From Pseudomonadota bacterium (lineage in GTDB: Bacteria > Pseudomonadota > Gammaproteobacteria > Steroidobacterales > Steroidobacteraceae), in the NCBI GenBank assembly GCA_003242275.1, contig QGUX01000156.1:1-8344 (forward strand): a DNA stretch of 8,344 bases, in the 5' to 3' direction. This document shows, in pieces, positions 1 through 7,466 of the stretch; the stretch's first letter is position 1; each line of letters starts with the position of its first letter. Below the pieces are notes generated by a model. That model worked only from the letters and a program-made list of their open reading frames with translations. It did no database searches and had not been told where the DNA came from. A program made the translations under genes and the position numbers.

Positions 1-2
1 AG

Positions 3-1061
3 GACGTCGAGAAGCGCATGGGCCTGATCCGCCGCACCACGCGCTACGAGGACTTCGCCGACGTCGACGTGGCCATCGAGGCCGTGTTCGAGGACATGCA
101 GCTCAAGAAGAAGATCTTCACCGAGCTCGACCGGGTGATGAAGCCGGGCGCCATCCTCGCCACCAACACCTCGACGCTGGACATCAACGAGATCGGCAGG
201 GCCACGAAGCGCCCGGCCGACGTGGTGGGCCTGCACTTCTTCAGCCCGGCCAACGTGATGCGCCTGCTGGAGATCGTGCGCACCGACGCCACTGCCAACG
301 ACGTGATCGCCACCGCCTTCGCGCTGGCCAAGAAGCTGCGCAAGATCGGCGTGCTGTCGAAGGTCAGCTACGGCTTCATCGGCAACCGCATGATGGACCC
401 GTATGCCCGCGAGGCCGAGCGCCTGGTGCTGGAAGGCGCCGAGCCGGCCGAGGTCGACGGCGCGCTGGAGGAGTTCGGCATGGCCATGGGCATCCTGGCC
501 GTATTCGACATGGCCGGCGTGGACGTGGGCGTGAAGGTGCGCCGCGCCAACCCGGACCAGGTGCCGAAGGACGACCCGACCTTCTACCGCTCCTCGCAGG
601 TCCTGTTCGACCAGGGCTGGCTGGGCCAGAAGAACGGCAAGGGCTACTACCGCTACGAGGCCGGCTCGCGCGAGCGGTTGCGCCACGAGGAGGCCATCAA
701 GCTGCTGGCCGAGGAGGGCAGGAAGCTGGGCATTGCGCGCGAGGAGCCGATCTCGCGCCAGGAGATCGTCGAGCGCTGCATCTTCGCGATGATCAACGAG
801 GGTGCCAAGCTGCTGGAGGAGGGCGTGGCGCTGCGTCCCGGCGACATCGACGTGGTGTACACCTCCGGCTACGGTTTCCCGCGCCGGCGCGGCGGCCCGA
901 TGTTCTACGCCGACCAGATCGGCCTGGACACGGTGCTGGCGGGCCTCGAGAAGTACGCGAAGGGTCGCCTGCCGCGGGACTTCGAGCCCTCGAAGCTGCT
1001 GCGTGAGCTGGCGGAGAAGGGCAGCACCTTCGCCGCCTGGGCGGAACAGCAGAAGGGCTGA
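3..1061 (+). CDS. 3-hydroxyacyl-CoA dehydrogenase (FadB/EHHADH-like), C-terminal part, 5' truncated by window edge
   Basis: The frame is open from the left edge, so the true start lies outside; the ATG at 18 is internal. The product oxidises L-3-hydroxyacyl-CoA to 3-ketoacyl-CoA with NAD+ in beta-oxidation, in the cytoplasm. Numbering from the Met at 18, the end of the NAD-binding domain is visible (IEAVFED 20-26, NTSTLDINEI 50-59). The motif GLHFFSPANVMRLLEIV (71-87) holds the expected catalytic pair, H73 and E85. GFIGNR and a C-terminal HCDH domain follow, including KNGKGYY and NEGAKLLEEGVALRPGDIDVVY. The tail with GYGFPRRRGGPMFYAD is typical of FadB, FadJ and peroxisomal bifunctional enzymes, which carry an N-terminal enoyl-CoA hydratase domain of about 300 residues. 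That domain would lie to the left and cannot be confirmed, so a stand-alone dehydrogenase is not excluded. It ends 13 nt before the convergent DUF3293 stop. Confidence 0.9.
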   Translation, partial: DVEKRMGLIRRTTRYEDFADVDVAIEAVFEDMQLKKKIFTELDRVMKPGAILATNTSTLDINEIGRATKRPADVVGLHFFSPANVMRLLEIVRTDATANDVIATAFALAKKLRKIGVLSKVSYGFIGNRMMDPYAREAERLVLEGAEPAEVDGALEEFGMAMGILAVFDMAGVDVGVKVRRANPDQVPKDDPTFYRSSQVLFDQGWLGQKNGKGYYRYEAGSRERLRHEEAIKLLAEEGRKLGIAREEPISRQEIVERCIFAMINEGAKLLEEGVALRPGDIDVVYTSGYGFPRRRGGPMFYADQIGLDTVLAGLEKYAKGRLPRDFEPSKLLRELAEKGSTFAAWAEQQKG

Positions 1062-1072
1062 CGTGCCCGCAG

Positions 1073-1108
1073 GGTCACGCCGCGGTGAGCACCAGCCGCG
1101 GCGTGGCC
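1073..1108. terminator. Strong hairpin at convergent gene ends, possible bidirectional terminator
   Basis: CACGCCGCGG (1076-1085) and CCGCGGCGTG (1096-1105) are perfect inverted repeats around a 10-nt loop. Two further G-C pairs (1073/1108 and 1074/1107) lie beyond one G.U position. The stem begins 12 nt after the dehydrogenase stop and includes the stop codon of the opposing DUF3293 gene, so it could serve transcripts from both sides. The + strand tail after the stem (CTCCTTGTCG) is only weakly T-rich and the - strand tail has no T run. Intrinsic termination is therefore plausible but not certain; the hairpin may instead protect the 3' end of the mRNA. Confidence 0.5.
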
Positions 1109-1530
1109 TCCTTGTCGATCCACAGGAAGGCATGCTGGCCGTAGCGTGCGGCGATGGCGCGTGCCTCCTCCAGCGAGATGTCCAGCGCCAGCACGCTGTC
1201 CTCGTTCCAGTCCTCCGGGTCGTCGATGGGCGCTTCGTTGCGGCCAGGCAGGCATGGGTGTCCCGCAGCCTGGAGTTCCCGCACCAGCTGGTCCTGCAAG
1301 GCCCGGTTCCGTTCCGTCTCCTGCTGCTGGCTGCGCGGATTCCAGGCCGTGATCAGCGCGGCGCTGTCCACCCACGCCTCGCGCAGGAGCTTGGCCAGCT
1401 GCTCGTCGTAGCGGTCCACGGCCAGCAGCAGGTCCCTGCCGGGTGCGGACACGCGGTAGCGCGTGGCGCGGTAGGCGGCCAGCAGCCGGTCGTCGGGAAG
1501 ATGCCGCGGATCGGGAATCACAGGGGCCAT
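1075..1530 (-). CDS. DUF3293 domain protein of unknown function
   Basis: A 151-residue soluble protein with no signal peptide or membrane segment. It matches the DUF3293 pattern: LLAAYRATRYRV (16-27), ITAWNPRSQ (60-68) followed by N75, DWNEDSVLAL (107-116) and ARYGQHAFLWI (128-138). The conserved Trp, Asn and Arg residues suggest a folded domain with a ligand or partner, but no biochemical function is known to me and I assign none. The start at 1530 is chosen because GGAGG (1536-1540, - strand) lies 5 nt upstream and family similarity begins there. An upstream in-frame Met at 1662 would run back through the end of the kinase gene with non-conserved sequence. It follows the kinase on the same strand after 91 nt containing a hairpin, so it is probably a separate unit. 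Confidence 0.85.
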   Translation of the reverse strand: MAPVIPDPRHLPDDRLLAAYRATRYRVSAPGRDLLLAVDRYDEQLAKLLREAWVDSAALITAWNPRSQQQETERNRALQDQLVRELQAAGHPCLPGRNEAPIDDPEDWNEDSVLALDISLEEARAIAARYGQHAFLWIDKEATPRLVLTAA

Positions 1531-1535
1531 GTTAG

Positions 1536-1540
1536 CCTCC
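1536..1540 (-). promoter_or_regulatory. Ribosome binding site of the DUF3293 gene
   Basis: Read on the - strand this is GGAGG followed by the 5-nt spacer CTAAC and ATG. It is the strongest Shine-Dalgarno sequence in the window and fixes the start at 1530. Confidence 0.8.
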
Positions 1541-1565
1541 GGGCCCCCATCCTCCACCTGCGTGA

Positions 1566-1588
1566 AACATAACGCCCCGCGGGGGGCG
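1566..1588 (-). terminator. Candidate intrinsic terminator after the histidine kinase gene
   Basis: On the - strand a perfect 6-bp GC-only stem (CGCCCC / GGGGCG, 1573-1588) with a 4-nt loop is followed by GTTATGTTT, a moderately T-rich tail. It lies 34 nt past the kinase stop and before the DUF3293 gene, where termination of the two-component operon would be expected. The interrupted T tract and short stem limit confidence. The TATGTT in the tail could instead form part of a weak -10 for the DUF3293 gene. Confidence 0.45.
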
Positions 1589-1621
1589 GGAATTGCCGGG
1601 CCGTGCTCATCCCCGCGGCCC

Positions 1622-3454
1622 TCAGGCCGCCGGCGTGGCGGCCAGCCGCTCCGGGGCGGCATCCCCGAGCAGTGCCACCAGGCGCTCGGGGGTGGCGGGC
1701 TTGAGGATCACGGGCAGGCCGCTGGCCCGCAGTTGCTGCTGGCGCCGGGGCTCGGTGTTGCCGGTGATCAGGGCCACCTTCACGCCCGGGAATTCCTTGC
1801 AGATCTGCTGCGCCAGTTCCAGGCCCGGCAGGCCCTGGCCCAGCATGTCGTCGGTCAGGATCCATCGTGGCGGCCTGTCGAGGGCGCGCAGCGCCAGCAG
1901 CAGCGCCTGGGGCTCCCGGAAGGGTTTCACGGCGGCTCCCCAGGCGCGCAGCTGGGCCTCCAGTCCCTCCAGCGCGACCGGGTCGTCCTCCAGGATCCAC
2001 ACTTCCGCATCGAGGCGGAAGGCCAGCGGATCGGCGCCCGGGGGCGGCGGTACCTCCGCGCTGCTGCCGGTCGTGGCCTCGGGGACATGGATGGCGAAGG
2101 TGGAGCCTGCGCCCTCGGCCGATTCGAGCGCGAGGTGCAGGCCGAGCAGCTGGTCGATGCGCTTGACGATGGCCAGCCCCAGCCCCACGCCGCGCTCGCG
2201 CTGGCGCGCCGGATTGGACAGCTGCACGTACTCATCGAAGATCGAGGCCTGCTGCCCGGCGGGAATGCCCGGGCCGGTGTCACGCACCGACACGTGCAGC
2301 CCGTCGGCCGTCCTCCGCAGCGCCAGCGTGATGCCGCCCTGGTTGGTGTAGTGCACGGCATTGTCGAGCAGGTTGCGCAGCAGCCGGCCGAGCAGCAGCG
2401 GATCCGACCACGCCAGCGCCGGGACCACCTGCACCGAGAGCGCCAGTCCCTTGACCTCGGCCTGCGGGCGGAACTCCTCACCCAGCTTGCGCAGCAGCTC
2501 ATCGATGCGGAAAGGGCGCGGACTGGCCACCACCACGCCGGCATCGAAGCGCGACAGGTCGAGCATGCTGTTGAACTGCTCCTCGAGCACGCGCAGCGTT
2601 TCGGTGGCGCGGCCCAGCAGGCGCCTGCCTTCATCGCCGCCGATGTGGAAGCCCAGCGTGCCCAGGAACATGGTCAGCGCGTGCAGGGGCTGGCGCAGGT
2701 CGTGGCTGGCGGCCGCCAGGAAGCGGTTCTTGCTGTGGTTGGCGAGCCGCGCCTCCTCGAGCGCGGCCTGCACCGCGGCGCGCTCGCGCTCCAGCCGCAC
2801 CAGCAGCGCGGAGTTCTCGTCGCGCATGCGCAGCGACTCGCGGAACTGCCGCAGCTGTTCGCGCCCGGCGACCATGCCGCACCAGTACATGCCGCAGTAG
2901 ACCACCAGCAGTTCCCAGTGCGGCCCGCCGGCGTTGGCCACGCCCAGCCAGAACAGCGTCCCCTGCACCACGTTGCCGGCGGTACAGATGAGCCGGTCGG
3001 TGACGCTGGGCATCAGGTACAGCAGCGCCGCCGCCATGTGCACCAGCGAAACCAGCGTGACGATCATGCGCACGTACATGTCGCCGGCGGCGGCGATCAG
3101 CCAGAAGGCCAAGCCCATCACCAGCGAATTGCAGGCAGAGGCCCACACCGTCGCCCTGAAGTCGCGCGCGAGGCGTTCTTCCGGTGCCGTGTCGATGCGG
3201 CCGCGGATGCGCCGGGACATCAGGTGGCGCGTCACGCCGGCGACGAAGGCCAGGGTCGACCAGAGCAGCAGGCCGCGGGTGTCCACGCGGCCGTACATGG
3301 TGAAGATCATCACCAGCGCCGCCACGGCCACCAGCGGGTTGGAGTTCTCGGACTGCGTGGCGAGGATGCGCAGCAATGCCCGCGTCTCACCGGGGGCGCG
3401 CTGGTTCACCGCTGCCCGGCGGGAGGGCCGGTCGTGTCCGGGCGTGTTGGCCAT
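1622..3454 (-). CDS. Membrane hybrid sensor histidine kinase with C-terminal receiver domain
   Basis: A 610-residue inner-membrane kinase, presumed to sense a signal and pass phosphate to the adjacent response regulator. About six hydrophobic segments are visible (near 40-54, 61-75, 107-123, 129-148, 157-174 and 178-196), with no sizeable periplasmic domain. A charged probable coiled coil follows (198-245). The HisKA box NRFLAAASHDLRQPLHAL puts the phospho-accepting His at 251. The ATPase domain has an N box (NLLDN, 361-365), DTGPGIP (392-398), an F box near 406 and GVGLGLAIV (422-430). The C-terminal receiver (about 484-598) has the acidic pair E489-D490-D491, the probable phospho-acceptor D535 in ILTDDML, and K585. 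No HPt domain is present. It starts 5 nt after the response regulator stop, with only a weak AGGG, which suggests translational coupling. The signal sensed cannot be read from the sequence. Confidence 0.92.
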   Translation of the reverse strand: MANTPGHDRPSRRAAVNQRAPGETRALLRILATQSENSNPLVAVAALVMIFTMYGRVDTRGLLLWSTLAFVAGVTRHLMSRRIRGRIDTAPEERLARDFRATVWASACNSLVMGLAFWLIAAAGDMYVRMIVTLVSLVHMAAALLYLMPSVTDRLICTAGNVVQGTLFWLGVANAGGPHWELLVVYCGMYWCGMVAGREQLRQFRESLRMRDENSALLVRLERERAAVQAALEEARLANHSKNRFLAAASHDLRQPLHALTMFLGTLGFHIGGDEGRRLLGRATETLRVLEEQFNSMLDLSRFDAGVVVASPRPFRIDELLRKLGEEFRPQAEVKGLALSVQVVPALAWSDPLLLGRLLRNLLDNAVHYTNQGGITLALRRTADGLHVSVRDTGPGIPAGQQASIFDEYVQLSNPARQRERGVGLGLAIVKRIDQLLGLHLALESAEGAGSTFAIHVPEATTGSSAEVPPPPGADPLAFRLDAEVWILEDDPVALEGLEAQLRAWGAAVKPFREPQALLLALRALDRPPRWILTDDMLGQGLPGLELAQQICKEFPGVKVALITGNTEPRRQQQLRASGLPVILKPATPERLVALLGDAAPERLAATPAA

Positions 3455-3459
3455 GCGCC

Positions 3460-4083
3460 CTACATCACGATGAAGCCGTGGCGGGCGGCCAGCGTCACCG
3501 CGTCCACGCGGTTGCGCGCGCCGATGACCTGGTAGATGGCCGAGACGTGCGCCTTCACGGTGCCCTCCGAGATCGACAGCTCGCGCGCGATGGCCTTGTT
3601 CGGCTTGCCCTGCAGCAGCATGCGCGCCACCTCCTGCTGGCGCGGCGACAGCAGCGCGAAGCGGCCGATGTCGGCCAGCGGCCGCTCCGCCGGCAGCAGC
3701 ACCTCCGGGGGCAGGTAGACGCCGCCGGTGACCACGAAGCGCAGCGCGCCGATCATCTGCTCGGAGGTGTGCGACTTGGGGATGTAGCCGGCCGCGCCAT
3801 GCTCGATGGCCTCGCGGATCAGCGCCGCGTCCTGTTCACCGGAGAGCACCACCACCGGGACCTCGGGCGCGCCCTCGCGGAACTGGTCCAGCGTTCGGAT
3901 GCCGTCGGATTCGGCCAGGCCGAGGTCCAGCAGCACCATGCGGATCGGTGTGACGCTGCATTCATCGACGGCAGCCTGGATGCTGGCGGCCTCGAAGACG
4001 GTGACCTCGGGACTGACCTTGCCCAGCAGCGCGCGCAGCGCCTCCCGGAACAGCGCGTGATCATCGACCAGCAGCAGGTTCAT
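3460..4083 (-). CDS. NarL/FixJ (LuxR-type) two-component response regulator
   Basis: A 207-residue cytoplasmic transcription regulator, first gene of an operon with the downstream hybrid kinase. The receiver domain (1-118) starts MNLLLVDDHALFREAL with acidic residues D7 and D8. The phospho-acceptor is D53 in VLLDLGL, S81 is the switch residue in VVLSGEQ and K103 lies in GYIPKS. A short linker leads to a LuxR-type helix-turn-helix (about 145-207: LSPRQQEVARMLLQGKPNKAIARELSISEGTVKAHV, here cited as a motif in two parts, LSPRQQEVA and SISEGTVKAHV). The start at 4083 is chosen because the receiver fold begins exactly there; extension to the Met at 4179 would add 32 non-conserved residues. No good Shine-Dalgarno precedes 4083. 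An 18-bp palindrome lies 24-41 bp upstream and may serve autoregulation. Target genes are unknown. Confidence 0.93.
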   Translation of the reverse strand: MNLLLVDDHALFREALRALLGKVSPEVTVFEAASIQAAVDECSVTPIRMVLLDLGLAESDGIRTLDQFREGAPEVPVVVLSGEQDAALIREAIEHGAAGYIPKSHTSEQMIGALRFVVTGGVYLPPEVLLPAERPLADIGRFALLSPRQQEVARMLLQGKPNKAIARELSISEGTVKAHVSAIYQVIGARNRVDAVTLAARHGFIVM

Positions 4084-4106
4084 GCTGCGGCAGGGCAGGA
4101 ATGCCG

Positions 4107-4124
4107 GAACCGTGGCCAAGGTTC
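4107..4124. promoter_or_regulatory. 18-bp palindrome upstream of the response regulator gene, candidate operator
   Basis: GAACCGTGGCCAAGGTTC is symmetric at 8 of 9 base pairs; only G4112/A4119 breaks the dyad. It lies 24-41 bp upstream of the response regulator start, a position suited to repression or autoregulation by a dimeric regulator. The binding protein is unknown. The NarL-type regulator itself or the divergent MarR protein are the local candidates. Confidence 0.4.
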
Positions 4125-4192
4125 GTCCCGCGAAGGTGGCTGCTTCTGGACCGCGCAGGCTAGGCTTGCCGCGAGGCACCTTCCATAGTCCT

Positions 4193-4219
4193 GCTGCCTA
4201 AACTTTGGTTTAGCTGCCT
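4193..4219. promoter_or_regulatory. AT-rich palindrome flanked by direct repeats, candidate MarR operator
   Basis: CTAAAC (4198-4203), spacer TTTG, then GTTTAG (4208-4213) is a perfect 6-bp inverted repeat, unusually AT-rich for this DNA. Direct copies of GCTGCCT (4193-4199 and 4213-4219) frame it exactly 20 bp apart. It sits in the divergent region, 79 bp upstream of the MarR start and about 115 bp upstream of the response regulator start. Autoregulating MarR proteins often bind palindromes of about 16-20 bp at this kind of site. The assignment is inferred from position and symmetry only. Confidence 0.45.
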
Positions 4220-4292
4220 GTCGAATATCCATGCCGTCCCCGGCCTCCGACACTGCCTGCTGCATCTGCAAAGGAAAGCCTAAGGCCGCAGG

Positions 4293-4916
4293 ATGCGCCA
4301 GGCAACGAATCGGGAGACTGCCGTGCTGCTCAAGGATTGGGAAGAAACGGGCCGGATCTGGGACAGTCCCGGTCCGCACGGCGAGAGGCTGCGCTTCTTC
4401 GACTTTCCCGCCCACTGCCTGATGGGCCTGGCGGCGCTGGCCAGGCAGGGCATGGTGCGGAACCACTTGGAACCCTGGGGGCTCACCATGCCGGAATGGC
4501 GCCTGCTTTCCACGGTGGCCGACTGCTCGCCGATCCGCTTCACCGAGGTGGCCCGCCTCACCGCCATGGACAAGGCGCAGGTCAGCCGCGCATTGCGTAG
4601 CGCGCAGGGCAAGGGTCTGCTCCAGTCGCTGGTGCTGCCGGTGGCGCCCGGCGCAGAGGGCGAGCGTGCGACCTCGGCCGGACGCGTGCACCTTTCCATC
4701 ACGCCGTCCGGCCGCGAACTGTTCGACAAGGTGATGCCGTCGATCCAGCGCGAGCAGCTCCGGCTGGTGCAGCTGATGAGCGCGGAGGAACGCCGCATCA
4801 TCATCCGTCTGGCGCGGCGGCTGTTCGCGCAGCTCACGGAAGAGCGTGGCGATCGCGCTTCATCGCGCGGTTTCCGCGGTGAAGCGGGCGAACTGGCCGC
4901 CGCCGCCAACAGCTAG
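4293..4916 (+). CDS. MarR-family winged-helix transcriptional regulator
   Basis: A 207-residue cytoplasmic DNA-binding protein. The central winged helix-turn-helix is recognisable: [15 protein letters not shown] (64-78), then [26 protein letters not shown] in 83-108 and [11 protein letters not shown] (133-143), the usual end of the MarR wing. Long helices at both ends fit the dimerisation region. The wing between residues 110 and 134 is longer than usual and lacks the common D-x-R motif. The N-terminal stretch before the first helix is also long. The start is uncertain: ATG 4293 has TAAGG 7 nt upstream, while an in-frame GTG at 4323 has GGGAG 6 nt upstream and would give 197 residues. It is divergent from the two-component operon and overlaps the convergent eda by 4 nt. 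Ligand and regulon are unknown; self-repression through the palindrome at 4198-4213 is plausible. Confidence 0.88.
   Translation: MRQATNRETAVLLKDWEETGRIWDSPGPHGERLRFFDFPAHCLMGLAALARQGMVRNHLEPWGLTMPEWRLLSTVADCSPIRFTEVARLTAMDKAQVSRALRSAQGKGLLQSLVLPVAPGAEGERATSAGRVHLSITPSGRELFDKVMPSIQREQLRLVQLMSAEERRIIIRLARRLFAQLTEERGDRASSRGFRGEAGELAAAANS
4312..4316 (+). promoter_or_regulatory. Shine-Dalgarno supporting an alternative GTG start of the MarR gene
   Basis: GGGAG with a 6-nt spacer precedes GTG 4323, codon 11 of the longer reading. The competing TAAGG at 4281-4285 serves ATG 4293. The two signals are similar in strength, so the start remains open. Confidence 0.4.
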
Positions 4917-5574
4917 GCGATCCTCTCCTTCAGCCACGCGGCGTTACGGGGCAGCGCGGCCGCCTGCGCCGCCAGCCCGCGGATGCCTTTCCAGTCGCCG
5001 TCGCGGACCATGTGCGCCGGCGCCACCCAGGAACCACCCACGCACAGCACGTTCGGCAGTGCGAGATAGTCGGGTGCGTCCGCGGGCGTGACGCCGCCGG
5101 TGGGGCAGAAGGCCACGTCGGGAAAGACCGCGCCCAGGGCGCGCAGCATCTCCACGCCGCCGGCCTGCCGGGCCGGGAACAGCTTGCAGCAGTCGAAGCC
5201 CGCTTCCTGCGCCGCCAGCAGTTCCGAGGGGGTCATCACGCCGGGCAGGAAGGGCCAGCCCGCCTGGGCGCGGGCCGCATCGACCAGCGCGGGCGTGAGC
5301 CCGGGCGATACCCCGAACTGGGCGCCGGCTTCGCGCGCCGCGGCGAACTGCCGCGGCGAGGTCAGCGTGCCCACGCCGACGATGGCATCGGGCACGGCGC
5401 GGCGCATCGCCTCGATGGCGTCCAGTGCGGCGTTCGTGCGCAGCGTCACCTCGAGCACGGCAAGGCCGCCGTCGACCAGCGCCCGGGCCAGCGGCGCGGC
5501 ATGGGCCACGTCGTCGATGACGATCACCGGTACCACCGGTGCGCGCCGCAGGATCCCGCGGATGGTGGGGCCGG

Positions 5575-5578
<4 letters not shown>
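4913..5578 (-). CDS. eda: 2-keto-3-deoxy-6-phosphogluconate (KDPG) aldolase
   Basis: A 221-residue class I aldolase that cleaves KDPG to pyruvate and glyceraldehyde-3-phosphate, the last step of the Entner-Doudoroff pathway, in the cytoplasm. It aligns along its full length with the KDPG/KHG aldolase family as I recall it from E. coli Eda (213 residues). Visible features are [10 protein letters not shown] (14-23), EVTLRT with E43 and R47, VGVGTL (67-72), [11 protein letters not shown] (85-95), the Schiff-base lysine K132 in CCKLFPA, the phosphate-binding CPTGGVTP (158-165) and GGSWVAP (181-187). The start ATG overlaps the edd stop as ATGA. GAGGAG (5588-5593, - strand) lies 9 nt upstream inside edd, so it is translationally coupled. 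Its stop shares CTAG with the convergent MarR gene. The family can also act on 4-hydroxy-2-oxoglutarate, but the edd linkage points to KDPG. Confidence 0.96.
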
Positions 5579-7401
<1,823 letters not shown>

Positions 7402-7466
7402 GCGCTCCATACTGTAAGACGGCGCCGCGGTTGTCCATGTTTGTGCCGCTGTCGGAGAATGACTAC
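7402..7466. promoter_or_regulatory. Divergent edd / zwf promoter region
   Basis: These 65 bp must hold both promoters unless they extend into the genes. For zwf, TTGTCC (7431-7436), an 18-bp spacer and GAGAAT (7455-7460) resemble a sigma-70 promoter. For edd on the - strand, TGGACA (7437-7432), a 17-bp spacer and CAGTAT (7414-7409) do. The two -35 boxes would overlap. TTGT also recurs at 7431 and 7441. The individual matches are modest (-10 elements 3-4 of 6), so the promoter calls are tentative. Confidence 0.4.
7454..7458 (+). promoter_or_regulatory. Ribosome binding site of zwf
   Basis: GGAGA ends 8 nt before ATG 7467 and supports that start over the in-frame ATG at 7437, which has no Shine-Dalgarno. 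Confidence 0.6.

Noticed and set aside
1529..3535. A 668-codon open frame on the + strand opposite the histidine kinase gene
   Set aside because: Its translation is rich in His, Gln, Arg and Ala without any recognisable domain, and the opposite strand encodes a clear kinase. It is a GC-rich antisense shadow.
4084..4179. N-terminal extension of the response regulator to a Met at 4179
   Set aside because: The added 32 residues do not resemble a receiver fold, and the extension would cover the 18-bp palindrome. The receiver starts exactly at Met 4083.
4132..4183. GAAGGTG (4132-4138) paired with CACCTTC (4177-4183) as a long-range stem or operator pair
   Set aside because: Seven matching bases across a 38-bp gap are expected by chance about once in a region this size.
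4866..4878. CGCGG-TTT-CCGCG hairpin near the end of the MarR gene
   Set aside because: A 5-bp stem inside the coding region without a T tract is common at this GC content.
7431..7444. TTGT repeats upstream of zwf as a HexR site
   Set aside because: They are direct repeats 10 bp apart, whereas the HexR site I know of has TTGT facing ACAA. No such inverted pair is present.
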